Source: Gammaproteobacteria bacterium (GTDB lineage: Bacteria; Pseudomonadota; Gammaproteobacteria; Steroidobacterales; Steroidobacteraceae). From it: a DNA stretch of 49,719 nt. The stretch's first letter is position 1. Each line of letters starts with the position of its first letter. The stretch covers positions 1-49,719 of the forward strand of contig JAABQQ010000033.1 of assembly GCA_011391405.1 (NCBI GenBank), read 5' to 3'. Of the stretch, positions 36,231-44,180 are shown piece after piece. A program made the position numbers and the translations under genes. The notes below the pieces were generated by a model. That model saw nothing but the letters and a program-made list of their open reading frames with translations, was not told the DNA's origin and searched no databases.

Positions 36231-37055
36231 ATGGTCGTGCAGCGAGCCCCCAGCGTCGTGCTCGTCACGGGCACGTCATCGGGTTTCGGACGAGCGATTG
36301 CGGCTGCGCTGCGGCAGCGAGGGCATCGGGTGTATGGGACCAGTCGCAACCCGACCGCCGCGGCTCGTGATCTCGACACCTTGATTACGATGGATGTGGA
36401 CGACGACGCGGCTGTCGTGGCAGCCGTCGCGTTCGTGCTGGCGGACGCCGGCAGAATCGACGCGCTCATCAACAACGCCGGCCTCGGCTGCGCCGGCGCA
36501 CTCGAAGACACCACGGTCGAGGAAGCGCGACGGCAGTTCGAGACCAACTTCTTCGGCGTGCACCGCGTCTGTCGTGCAGTGCTACCGCACATGCGCGAGC
36601 GCCGCGCCGGGCACATCGTCAACATGAGTTCGCTCGGCGGGTTGGTCACCGTGCCTTTCCAGGGCATGTACTGCGCGTCGAAGTACGCGCTGGAAGCCTA
36701 CACGCAGGCACTGCGCATGGAGGTCCGGCCATTCGGCATCCACGTGGCGATGATCGAGCCCGGCGATTTCGCCACGGGCTTCACCGCGCATCGGTACATC
36801 ACCGCAGCCAGCACACCCGACTCGCCATATGCTGCGCGTTGCCGCTCGGCCGTCGCGACGATGGCGGAGGACGAAAGCGCGACCACGGACATCGGGCCCG
36901 TCATACGTGCAGCGATCGACGCGATCGAGTCGGACCGCCCGCCGTTGCGTTATCCGGTCGCCAACCGGTTGCAACTCGCGCTGGTGCGATTGCGTCACGT
37001 GCTGCCGCAGCGTCTGTACGAGAAATTGTTGATGGATCACTATGGCGCGGGTTGA
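36231..37055 (+). CDS. Short-chain dehydrogenase/reductase (classical SDR)
   Basis: 274 residues from ATG 36231, preceded by GGGAGG. The NAD(P) loop TGTSSGFGRAI is at about 15, INNAGLGCAGALED follows, the catalytic Ser is in VNMSSLGG and the Tyr/Lys pair in MYCASKYAL. The C-terminal extension (VIRAAIDAIESDRPPLRYPV) resembles SDRs related to retinol or 17-beta-hydroxysteroid dehydrogenases. Arg in GTSRN suggests NADP preference. The serine hydrolase gene follows after 48 bp in the same direction. Confidence 0.9.
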   Translation: MVVQRAPSVVLVTGTSSGFGRAIAAALRQRGHRVYGTSRNPTAAARDLDTLITMDVDDDAAVVAAVAFVLADAGRIDALINNAGLGCAGALEDTTVEEARRQFETNFFGVHRVCRAVLPHMRERRAGHIVNMSSLGGLVTVPFQGMYCASKYALEAYTQALRMEVRPFGIHVAMIEPGDFATGFTAHRYITAASTPDSPYAARCRSAVATMAEDESATTDIGPVIRAAIDAIESDRPPLRYPVANRLQLALVRLRHVLPQRLYEKLLMDHYGAG

Positions 37056-37103
37056 GGTGCGCGCGGATTTGCCGGCGCTGCGAGGCCGCTACGGAGAAAA
37101 ACG

Positions 37104-38291
37104 ATGCCTGCCGCTCGTGACGTGACGACCGACAACTGGGGAGTGGCGCCGTTCAACCGTTGGAGCTTCCAGCATGTGCAGGAACTCTTTCCGACCTGCC
37201 GGCTCGCTCGCGGACCGGGCTCCACGCTGTCGCTGCCGCATACGGAGCGGTCCGTGCTGCAACTGGCTTACGACGCACCCGACGGCACACGCACGTCGGT
37301 TGCAGCGATGCTGGAGCGCGCGTGCTGCGATGCGTTCCTGGTGGCGCAGGGTGGCTGCATCGTCGCCGAAAACTATTTCAATGGCGCGGGCCCGCATTCA
37401 CCCCACCTGCTGAATTCGGTCACCAAGTCCTTCGTGGGTATGCTGGCCGGTATCGGCGTCGAGCGCGGGCAACTGGAAACGTCCTCGCCGATCACTCGAT
37501 ATCTCCCGGAAATGGACAGCGCCGCTTGGCGCGGTACGACCGTCCGGCACCTGCTGGACATGACCGCGGCGGCGCGGTACTCAGAGGACTATTCGGATCC
37601 GCAGACGGATTTCTGGAAGGAGTCCGCGGTGGTGGGTTGGCGACCGGCATTGGTCGATGGCCGGACTCCGCCATCCCTGCTGGACTATGCCCGCTCGCTC
37701 GATGGGCAGGACATGCAGAACGGCTCCAGGTTCCGCTATCGAACTGTCTGCACCAACGTGCTCGGCATGGTCCTGGAACGGGCCATGGGTGAGCGCCTGG
37801 CCACGCTGCTGGAGACCGAGATCTGGTCCCGGCTGGCCACCGAGCACGACGCGACCATCGTCGTGGACCAGTCTCATTTTCCGTTTGTCGGCGCGGGGAT
37901 GAGCGCCACCGCCCGCGACTTGCTCAACTTCGGCCTGATGATGATCAACAACGGCAACCTCGGCGGACGGCAGATCGTCCCGGCAGACTGGATCGCCGAC
38001 ACCGTCGCCGGCGACAGCACTTCGCGGGACTGCTTCGCGCAAGGTGAGTACGGCCAGGTGATGCCGGGCTGGCACTATCGCAACCAGGTCTGGATCGCCA
38101 GTTCCGAGCCAGCGGTGATGCTGTCCATCGGGATCCACGGCCAGCTCGTCTACATGGACAAGGCCCGGGACCTCGTCATCGTCATGCTGAGTGCACAACC
38201 CGAGCCCCTCGACTTGGGGCTCAGCCTCTACGTGCTGGCTGCGCTCCTGGCCATCGCTTCGGGGCTCGGGAGCGTCAGCTTCTCCGGATGA
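37104..38291 (+). CDS. Serine hydrolase, class C beta-lactamase/6-aminohexanoate-dimer hydrolase-like
   Basis: 395 residues without a signal peptide, so probably cytosolic. The catalytic SxxK is SVTK at 105-108 in NSVTKSFVGMLAG. The second motif region FRYRTVCTNVLGMVLER resembles that of NylB-type amide hydrolases rather than the YSN of AmpC. SIGIHGQLVYMD near the C-terminus replaces the KTG strand. Such proteins cleave esters or amides of diverse small molecules. RBS GGAG lies ten bases upstream of the ATG. Likely cotranscribed with the SDR. Confidence 0.87.
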   Translation: MPAARDVTTDNWGVAPFNRWSFQHVQELFPTCRLARGPGSTLSLPHTERSVLQLAYDAPDGTRTSVAAMLERACCDAFLVAQGGCIVAENYFNGAGPHSPHLLNSVTKSFVGMLAGIGVERGQLETSSPITRYLPEMDSAAWRGTTVRHLLDMTAAARYSEDYSDPQTDFWKESAVVGWRPALVDGRTPPSLLDYARSLDGQDMQNGSRFRYRTVCTNVLGMVLERAMGERLATLLETEIWSRLATEHDATIVVDQSHFPFVGAGMSATARDLLNFGLMMINNGNLGGRQIVPADWIADTVAGDSTSRDCFAQGEYGQVMPGWHYRNQVWIASSEPAVMLSIGIHGQLVYMDKARDLVIVMLSAQPEPLDLGLSLYVLAALLAIASGLGSVSFSG

Positions 38292-38452
38292 TCCGAGAGG
38301 GACGCCAGCATCGCCGACGGAGCCGGCCAATTACCTGTGCACGCCGCCTGCCGAACCAGCTGCAACTGGACGTCCAGCATGCAGCTCAGGCCACGCGTGC
38401 TGAATGGCACCTCTGGCCGAAGTCTTGTCACGACTCGTTTCCGGCGGTTCGC

Positions 38453-40108
38453 TTATGGCGCCAGCTTACGCTTGATCGCGCGACTCAATGGTGTCGGGAG
38501 ACCCGCGAGCGAACCCAGCACGTGAGGGAGCAGCTTGAGCTTCAGGCCGGAAATCGTGCTTGGTACCACCGCCTCGATCAAGTGCGGGCCGGGTGTGCCG
38601 AGGGCGTGCTCGAGTGCGGTGACGAAGTCCGCCGTCGTCGTCGCACGCACCGAGGGAACGCCCAGTCCCAGGCCCATTTGCACGAAATCGAGCGCAGGGT
38701 CGCCCAGGTCGAGCTGGCTCCTGGCCATGGGACCGGCCGAGGCAGCGCCGACGCGCTGCAGCTCGACATTTAGAATGGCATACGAGCGGTTGTTCAGGAT
38801 GATGGCGACGACGTTGAGCTTCTCCCGCGCCATCGTCCACAAGGCCTGGATGGTGTACATCGCCGAGCCGTCGCCGACAAGCGCCAGCACTGGACGATCC
38901 GGGCACGCTATCGCGGCGCCCACGGCGCAGGGCAGGCCCTGACCGATGGCGCCGCCCGTGAGGGCGAGCACGTCGTGGCGCGGCGCGCCTGCCGTCATGA
39001 CCGGCAGCATGACGCCGGAGGTCTGCGCCTCGTCAACGATGATGGCTTTCTCGGGCAGGAGGTGGCCGATCGCCTTGCAGACCTTGTCGGCCGTGAACTT
39101 CCCGCGCGGGCGGCCGGGGCGTATCGGCGCCTGCAGCGCCGGAACGGAGTCGGCGGCACCGACGTGCACGACCAGGCCTTCCAGACTGCCGAGCACGTCC
39201 TGCGTTGCACTTGCCAGCACGTGTACGGTGCAGGTGCCGGGCACTAGATCACTTTTCTTGCCCGGGTACGCAAAGAACGACACCGGCGACTTTGCATCGA
39301 CCAGGATGAGGTTGTCCAATTCCGCCAGCTGCACCGAGGCCAGTTCGGCGAGGTAAGCAATGCGCTCGACGTGCGGCAGGCCGGCACCGCGCTCGATGCG
39401 CGTCGGAAACACTTCGGCGAGCAACTTTGCGCCGGTCGTGGCCGCGACACGCGCGGCGGCCATGAGTGTCGGTTCGCGCAAGGCGCGACCGCCAAGCAAC
39501 AGGGCATTCCTGCCACCTGCCTGCAGCACGCGCGCGATCGCCGCGATGGCGTCGTCCGTGTTGCGCGGCGGCGGCGTGATCGTGGGCGGAGCCGCAGGCA
39601 CGCCGCCGTCGCTCCAGGACACATCGGCCGGCAGGATCAGCGTGGCCACCTGCCCCGGGGGCCCCAAAGACGTCGCGATAGCCTCGACGGCATCGCGGCA
39701 CAGAGCCTCCGTGCTTTGCGAGGTGCGCACCCAGGGCGAGACGTTGCGCGCGACGGTTTCGATGTCCGATTGCAGTTGTGCGTCGTACTTGACGTGGTAG
39801 GTGGCGTGGTCGCCGACGATGTTGACCACGGGCACCCTGCCCTTGCGCGCGTTGTGCAGGTTGGCGAGACCGTTGCCCAGGCCGCAGCCGAGATGCAGCA
39901 GGGTCGCGGCTGGCTTGCCGGCCATGCGTGCGTAGCCATCGGCCGCGCCCGTGGCAACGCCCTCGAAGAGGCAGAGCACGGCGCGCATTTCCGGTGCGCC
40001 ATCGAGCGCGGCGACGAAATGCATCTCCGAGGTTCCGGGATTGCTGAAGCAGACCGTGACGCCGGCATCCACGAGGGTGCGCATCAGGGCCTGGGCGCCG
40101 TTCGACAT
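38453..40108 (-). CDS. ThDP-dependent enzyme, acetolactate synthase-like (paralogue of 11470-13014)
   Basis: 551 residues from the ATG at 40108 (MSNGAQALMRTLVDAG), preceded by AGGAA. Long stretches match the enzyme at 11470: NPGTSEMHFVAALD, LCLFEGVATGAADGYARMAG, KPAATLLHLG, NIVGDHATYH. The ThDP motif runs from GDGSAMYTIQALWTMAREKL to the LNNRSY asparagine. It is about 37 residues longer than its partner, mostly at the C-terminus (SGLKLKLLPHVLGSLAGLPT). No regulatory subunit is near. As for the paralogue, 2-oxoacid decarboxylation or carboligation is certain only as a class. It borders the tRNA-Gly cassette array. Confidence 0.86.
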   Translation of the reverse strand: MSNGAQALMRTLVDAGVTVCFSNPGTSEMHFVAALDGAPEMRAVLCLFEGVATGAADGYARMAGKPAATLLHLGCGLGNGLANLHNARKGRVPVVNIVGDHATYHVKYDAQLQSDIETVARNVSPWVRTSQSTEALCRDAVEAIATSLGPPGQVATLILPADVSWSDGGVPAAPPTITPPPRNTDDAIAAIARVLQAGGRNALLLGGRALREPTLMAAARVAATTGAKLLAEVFPTRIERGAGLPHVERIAYLAELASVQLAELDNLILVDAKSPVSFFAYPGKKSDLVPGTCTVHVLASATQDVLGSLEGLVVHVGAADSVPALQAPIRPGRPRGKFTADKVCKAIGHLLPEKAIIVDEAQTSGVMLPVMTAGAPRHDVLALTGGAIGQGLPCAVGAAIACPDRPVLALVGDGSAMYTIQALWTMAREKLNVVAIILNNRSYAILNVELQRVGAASAGPMARSQLDLGDPALDFVQMGLGLGVPSVRATTTADFVTALEHALGTPGPHLIEAVVPSTISGLKLKLLPHVLGSLAGLPTPLSRAIKRKLAP

Positions 40109-40501
40109 GGGGAGATTCCTGTGAAATGGCGATGGGACGACTTCCCATGGTAGCGGAGCCAGCCTGTGCGCCGCCACGTGCGCAGGGCTGCGTCGTTTGC
40201 GCCGCTTCGCGTTTCAATCGACCCGATGCTGACTCGGACACGCGAGAATCGTTGCCGCGGGTGATGGGCATCGAACCCACGCAACTCGCGCGCAGTTCAG
40301 CGGCAAAAGCTACTTTGCACGCCCGCGTGCAACTCACGTGCGGTGGGCAGGCATGCGAAAGTGGATGTCCCGGCCGCGCCACTCAACTGCCTCGCAGCCT
40401 CCAGGCCTTGCCGAATGAAGACTGCCTCGATCGAGCCTTTGCTCCACATTCATGATTCAGATCGTTGACTCTGGCGTCAATCTCGTGCCAGTATGTAGTT
40501 G
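40109..40501. other. Gene-free stretch holding the oldest tRNA-derived junction
   Basis: No gene is visible in these 393 bp. A degenerate copy of the tRNA-Gly 3' end lies at 40257-40282 and an altered version of the paired-hexamer arm near 40325. TTGACT at 40465-40470 may be the -35 of the HTH gene, with TATGTA (40492-40497) as a weak, badly spaced -10. Confidence 0.5.
40253..40344 (-). repeat. Degenerate tRNA-Gly 3'-end junction (R1)
   Basis: GCGGGTGATGGGCATCGAAC (from 40257) followed by CCACGC matches the tRNA-Gly 3' part with one change (C for A) and loss of the CCA-end match. GCGTGCAACTCACGTGCGG at 40325 resembles the arm element of the other junctions but stands 72 rather than 83 bases away. 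This is the outer end of the array and probably its oldest junction. Confidence 0.6.
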
Positions 40502-41035
40502 ATGCCGCAATCAACGAATCCAGTTCAGACCCTGTTGCGGGCGCTATCCGGCATGGCGCGCGACGCGGGCTGGTCGGATGCCGAGTGGGCACGGCGCTCG
40601 GGATTGCCGAAGGAAACGCTTTGCCGGCTGCGATCACGATCTAACTGCGACGTCGCCACGCTTGCCGCACTCAGCAACGCACTCGGCATGCAGTTGACGG
40701 CAGGCCACCCGTCGGTGGGGCGGTCCCATGCGAGCGGACTCTGGCCAACCGTCGTCGACCGACGGTTCGAGGCGCGCCTGATAGACCTGCTGCGCTCCGG
40801 CTCGACCAGCGAGGCGGAATGGCGCGAACTGGGTCCCCGGTTCTTTCTCGCCGGACTCGCGGTCATGCTTGCGAGCGTTGCCGGCTTCGACAGGCGCCGT
40901 TACCTCGCTCTCGCGGAATCTCTCCACCCCGGGGCATCGGAGCTGCGCGTTTTCGCGAAGTGGCTGGCAGACACGCCACTACCGCCTGCGCGGCTATTGC
41001 CAATGGTGCAGTCGCAGCTGAACCATGCAGCCTGA
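40502..41035 (+). CDS. Helix-turn-helix protein, putative antitoxin partner of the nucleotidyltransferase
   Basis: 177 residues from ATG 40502 (a TTG just before it is in frame). The N-terminal third reads LLRALSGMARDAGWSDAEWARRSGLPKETLCRLRSR (here in parts: RDAGWSDAEWARRSGLPKE, TLCRLRS), a Cro/XRE-like helix-turn-helix with NCDVATLAALSNALGMQL as its closing helices. The C-terminal part (residues 75-177) is Leu/Arg/Ala-rich and helical with no match. It overlaps the nucleotidyltransferase gene by 11 bp. The arrangement regulator-then-nucleotidyltransferase is that of AbiE-like and DUF6036 toxin-antitoxin candidates. Confidence 0.7.
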   Translation: MPQSTNPVQTLLRALSGMARDAGWSDAEWARRSGLPKETLCRLRSRSNCDVATLAALSNALGMQLTAGHPSVGRSHASGLWPTVVDRRFEARLIDLLRSGSTSEAEWRELGPRFFLAGLAVMLASVAGFDRRRYLALAESLHPGASELRVFAKWLADTPLPPARLLPMVQSQLNHAA

Positions 41036-41615
41036 GCCCTACACTCGGCGTGAGTACGTCGCAGCCTTCGTCGAACTCGCGTCGCGAATCGCGGCAGCAT
41101 TGAAGGATGTCGCGCCGAGCGCCCTCCCCATCCAGATGTATGTTGCTGGCGGCGCTGCGCTTCACTTCCACACGGGAGAGCGTGTCTCGGTCGATGTAGA
41201 CGCCGTCTTCTCGCGTCGGATTGCCTTGCCTGATCGGCTGGACGTCGCTTACCGAGACGAGGATGGCGCGGCGAGACTGCTGTACTTCGACCGCCAGTAC
41301 AACGATATGCTTGGAGTGATGCACGAGGACGCCTATGTCGACTCGTTGCCACTCACGCTGCCCGGAATCGATCCACGGGTGCTGGATGTCAGGATCCTTA
41401 CGCCGCTCGACCTCGCGGTGAGCAAGCTCGGTCGCTTGTCCGAGCAGGACCGGGCGGATATCGCCGCCTTGGCGCGTCGCCGCCTCATCGACGCGAAGAG
41501 CTTGGAATCACGCGCGACAGAGGCGCTGGACGGCTATGTGGGAGATACGACCAGGCTTCGCCGCAGCATTGTGAGCGCGAAGAGAATCATCGCGGCGAAC
41601 CAGTCGAAGAGATGA
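41025..41615 (+). CDS. DUF6036-like nucleotidyltransferase, putative toxin
   Basis: 196 residues. The nucleotidyltransferase motif is YVAGGAALHFHTGERVSVDVDAVF: the glycine pair followed by the D-x-D metal ligands. LTPLDLAVSKLGRLSEQDRADIAALARR is the second conserved block of DUF6036/AbiEii-like proteins. Related nucleotidyltransferases modify tRNA or proteins and act as toxins in type IV-like or defence systems; here that is inferred from the family and from the overlapping HTH gene. The stop is 22 bp from the next tRNA-derived junction, so the pair fills its cassette completely. Confidence 0.75.
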   Translation: MQPEPYTRREYVAAFVELASRIAAALKDVAPSALPIQMYVAGGAALHFHTGERVSVDVDAVFSRRIALPDRLDVAYRDEDGAARLLYFDRQYNDMLGVMHEDAYVDSLPLTLPGIDPRVLDVRILTPLDLAVSKLGRLSEQDRADIAALARRRLIDAKSLESRATEALDGYVGDTTRLRRSIVSAKRIIAANQSKR

Positions 41616-41637
41616 CCTACCCGCATCACAGGAAGAC

Positions 41638-41740
41638 TGGAGCGGGTGATGGGAATCGAACCCATGAGAGTCGCCCCACTCCGCTCGCTTGATCAATCAC
41701 TTCCTTAGAGCGCTGCTCCGGCGTGTGATTGACGTGTGAA
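41638..41740 (-). repeat. 103-bp junction unit R2 (tRNA-Gly 3' end plus arm)
   Basis: 41638-41664 copies the last 27 bases of tRNA-Gly(CCC), CCA included. ATCA at 41692 (+54) and GCGTGTGATTGACGTGTGAA at 41721-41740 (+83) complete the unit. Beyond it, 41755-41794 resembles the sequence beyond unit R4 (AACTGCGCCCC and CGGACGCT blocks). The rest of the gap to 41907 holds nothing recognisable. Confidence 0.8.
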
Positions 41741-41907
41741 CGTGCGGCGCAGCGCCATTCCCGATTGAACTGCGCCCCGAAGCCGGACGCTTAATGGTAA
41801 AAAACGACCCGTTGCGGCCTGCTGCATCCTGGAAAGCAGCCATTCGCGACGTCCGCAAGGCACCCTGAATTCGTCGTCCGAGCGAGGATCCGTCCCGGCC
41901 GCGGTAG

Positions 41908-43260
41908 TCACTGCAAGGTGTTCTTGTAGATCCTGCCGTCCTTCATGATCACCTGGAAGTTCCGAGCCGGGTCCGCAACGAGCGCGATGTTCTCGAGCGG
42001 GTTGCCGTCGATGAGCAGCAGGTCCGCCAGCGCGCCTTCCTCGACCACGCCGAGCTTGCCAGGATAGGGATTGCGCTTGCCCGACAGCGCCAGCAACTGG
42101 GCGTTAGTGCCCGTCGCCTGCCCGAGGGCCTCGGCCGGGGTGAACCACGTGGCAAGCTTGGCCAGCAGCGCGCCCTGCTGCAGGGCGAGCGCCGGCGAGA
42201 AGAGCACGTCGGTGCCCCACGCAGTCTTGATACCGTATTTCTTCGCGAGCGCGTAGGTCCTCGGAGTGCCCGCGAAGACCTCGACCGCCTTCGCTCGCTG
42301 CTCCGAGCCCGGCGGGAAGCCCTCCGCGAGTTCGTCTGGCAGCGGCTGCATGCTCAGCCAAACGCCTTTCTCCGCCATCATGCGGGCCGTCGCGTCGTCC
42401 ATCAGGTGCGCGTGCTCGATGCACTGCACGCCCGCGGCAATGGCACGCTGGACCGCCGCCGGCGTGTAGGCGTGTACGGTGACATACGTGCCCCAGTTCG
42501 CGGCGGCCTCGACGGCGGCGCGCAATTCCGCCTCGGTGAACGTCGAGACATCGAGGGGACTGTGCGGCGACGACACGCCGCCGCCGGCCGTGAGCTTGAT
42601 CTGCGAAGCGCCCTGCATGAGCTGCTCGCGAACGCGCACCGTCACTTCGTCCGGGCCGTCCGCGATCATCGCCGCGCCGACCTGCTCGGCGCGCGACGCG
42701 GGTGCGCCGATCGTCCGCGGCACTTCCCACGCCGCGCGGAAATCGCCGTGGCCGCTGGTGACGCTGATCATCGCGCCCGACGGGTAGATGCGCGGACCCG
42801 GCAGGACCCCTTCGTCGATCGCGCGCTTCAATCCGAACGACGATCCACCCACGTCACGGACCGTCGTGAACCCGCGCATCAGCGTCGCAGTTGCCTCGGC
42901 GGCACCCAGCGCATTCAGGTAACCCACGTCGACGGTCAGCAGCTCGGTGAAGCGTGGTCGCACCAGCAGCGTGTGCCAGTGCGCGTCGATCAGCCCCGGC
43001 ATCAACGTGCGACCGCCGCCGTCGATCACGAGGCTGCCGACCGCCGGATCGACCGGGATCGGCGCGCGGGAAATGCGCTCGATCCGGTTGCCGCGCACCA
43101 GCACGTTGGACGGCGCCGACAGGGCCTTGCCCGTGCCGTCATAAATGCGGACGTTCTGGAACAGCGTCGTGCCGGCGGCAGCCGTCTGCGCTGCAGCCGG
43201 GCTGCCGATCGAACAGAGCGTCGCCGCCACCGCGATCGACTTGATGAATGCGCGCATCAT
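41908..43260 (-). CDS. Exported amidohydrolase family protein
   Basis: 450 residues. A signal peptide (IKSIAVAATLCSIGSPAAAQ) places it in the periplasm. The metal-dependent hydrolase core shows the HxH pair in GLIDAHWH, a carboxylated-lysine candidate in SQIKLTAGGGVSSP, histidines in VTVHAY and CIEHAHLMDD, and the final aspartate in AWGTDVLFSP, the imidazolonepropionase/Xaa-Pro dipeptidase (Sgx9260-like) pattern. Substrates in this group are acylated amino acids or prolyl dipeptides. It is the only cassette gene on the minus strand, pointing away from the intact tRNA. The ATG at 43257 (second Met) is an equal start. Confidence 0.9.
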   Translation of the reverse strand: MMRAFIKSIAVAATLCSIGSPAAAQTAAAGTTLFQNVRIYDGTGKALSAPSNVLVRGNRIERISRAPIPVDPAVGSLVIDGGGRTLMPGLIDAHWHTLLVRPRFTELLTVDVGYLNALGAAEATATLMRGFTTVRDVGGSSFGLKRAIDEGVLPGPRIYPSGAMISVTSGHGDFRAAWEVPRTIGAPASRAEQVGAAMIADGPDEVTVRVREQLMQGASQIKLTAGGGVSSPHSPLDVSTFTEAELRAAVEAAANWGTYVTVHAYTPAAVQRAIAAGVQCIEHAHLMDDATARMMAEKGVWLSMQPLPDELAEGFPPGSEQRAKAVEVFAGTPRTYALAKKYGIKTAWGTDVLFSPALALQQGALLAKLATWFTPAEALGQATGTNAQLLALSGKRNPYPGKLGVVEEGALADLLLIDGNPLENIALVADPARNFQVIMKDGRIYKNTLQ

Positions 43261-43410
43261 GGATTGGGCTCCCTGGATCGATCGTTGTGGCTTATGTCGG
43301 CCTTAACGCCAAGGATACTACTGGTAGAACGGCACGCCAGCCACCAACGCAGGGGCGCGCGCGAAACACTGGATATCGCTTGCTGACGATGTCTCAGCCT
43401 GGCGGGAAAG

Positions 43411-43513
43411 TGGAGCGGGTGATGGGAATCGAACCCGCGTGAGTCGCTCCTCATGGCACGCCGAATCAATCAGTTACGATCGCCGGTGATACTGCGTGTG
43501 ATTGGCGTGTGAG
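43411..43513 (-). repeat. 103-bp junction unit R3
   Basis: 43411-43436 is identical to the last 26 bases of tRNA-Gly(CCC); the match then stops. ATCA is at 43465 (+54) and GCGTGTGATTGGCGTGTGAG at 43494-43513 (+83), with one change in the spacer and one at the end relative to R2 and R4. Confidence 0.8.
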
Positions 43514-43536
43514 TACCAGGTCCTTCAGAGATTAAT

Positions 43537-43576
43537 TATGCTATATCTTGCATAACAAAGTCTACACGACTATGCT
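43537..43576 (+). promoter_or_regulatory. Promoter and operator of the HigBA-type pair
   Basis: TTGCAT (43548-43553) and TATGCT (43571-43576) are separated by exactly 17 bp, and the ATG at 43583 follows six bases later, so the transcript should be leaderless. The inverted repeat TATGC-8 nt-GCATA (43537-43554) covers the -35 box and is the likely binding site of the antitoxin for autorepression. Confidence 0.6.
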
Positions 43577-43582
43577 CTCGCA

Positions 43583-43915
43583 ATGAAACCCGTCGTCTGG
43601 CTCGGGAACTCGAAGTCCGACATCAAGGCCTTCCCGGCAACGGCGATGGATGACATTGGCCACCAGCTTTTTCGGGTGCAGTGTGGTCTTGACCCGGACG
43701 ACTGGAAGCCCATGGCATCGATCGGGCCCGGTGTCCGTGAAATCCGGGTGCGCGATCCGTCCGGAGCGTTTCGTACGATCTACCTGGCGACGCGGCCAGA
43801 CGCGATCTACGTCCTGCATTGCTTTCGTAAGAAGACGCCGAAGACCGCCCTGCAAGACATCGATTTGGCACGACAACGACTCGCCCGAGTCCCCAGGAAG
43901 GCACCCCATGGCTAG
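43583..43915 (+). CDS. higB: RelE/HigB-like toxin (phage Gp49-like family)
   Basis: 110 residues. The central VREIRVRDPSGAFRTIYLAT and IYVLHCFRKKTPKTALQDID segments are the conserved beta-sheet and basic loop of Gp49-like HigB toxins, ribosome-dependent mRNA nucleases. The last eight bases overlap the antitoxin gene, whose RBS (AGGAAGG) lies inside this gene. Toxin-before-antitoxin order is characteristic of higBA. No canonical Shine-Dalgarno precedes its own ATG, consistent with a leaderless transcript. Confidence 0.85.
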   Translation: MKPVVWLGNSKSDIKAFPATAMDDIGHQLFRVQCGLDPDDWKPMASIGPGVREIRVRDPSGAFRTIYLATRPDAIYVLHCFRKKTPKTALQDIDLARQRLARVPRKAPHG

Positions 43916-44180
43916 GAAAAGAGTCCGCAGCGTATTTCAGGATCTCTATCCCGAGGATCAGGCCGCGGAGATGGAGATGCGTTCGCTCCTCCTCCAGGGT
44001 CTTGGAAGTTGGCTGGCCGACTCAGGCATGACGCAAGCTGAGGCGGCAAAAATCCTTGCAGTCACCCAGGCGAGGGTCTCTGACATCAAGCGCGGCAAGA
44101 TCAGTTCGTTCAGCCTCGACTTGCTCGTCCGCCTCGCGGCTAGAGCCGGGCTGAATCCGAGGTTGAAGCTGGTCGCTTGA
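43908..44180 (+). CDS. higA: XRE family antitoxin (HigA-like)
   Basis: 90 residues from ATG 43908, overlapping the toxin by eight bases with AGGAAGG upstream. After a charged N-terminus (MARKRVRSVFQDLYPEDQAA) comes the helix-turn-helix GMTQAEAAKILAVTQARVSD followed by IKRGKISSFSLDLLVRLAARAGL, typical of HigA antitoxins of Gp49-like toxins. It should neutralise the toxin and repress the operon at the inverted repeat near 43545. The stop is 54 bp from junction R4. Confidence 0.88.
   Translation: MARKRVRSVFQDLYPEDQAAEMEMRSLLLQGLGSWLADSGMTQAEAAKILAVTQARVSDIKRGKISSFSLDLLVRLAARAGLNPRLKLVA

Larger units (their letters stand above)
43261..43582. other. Cassette boundary region with junction R3 and the toxin promoter
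   Basis: No gene in 322 bp. 43261-43410 is the 5' flank of the amidohydrolase, 43411-43513 is junction unit R3, and 43530-43582 is the AT-rich promoter/operator of the toxin-antitoxin pair. Confidence 0.6.
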
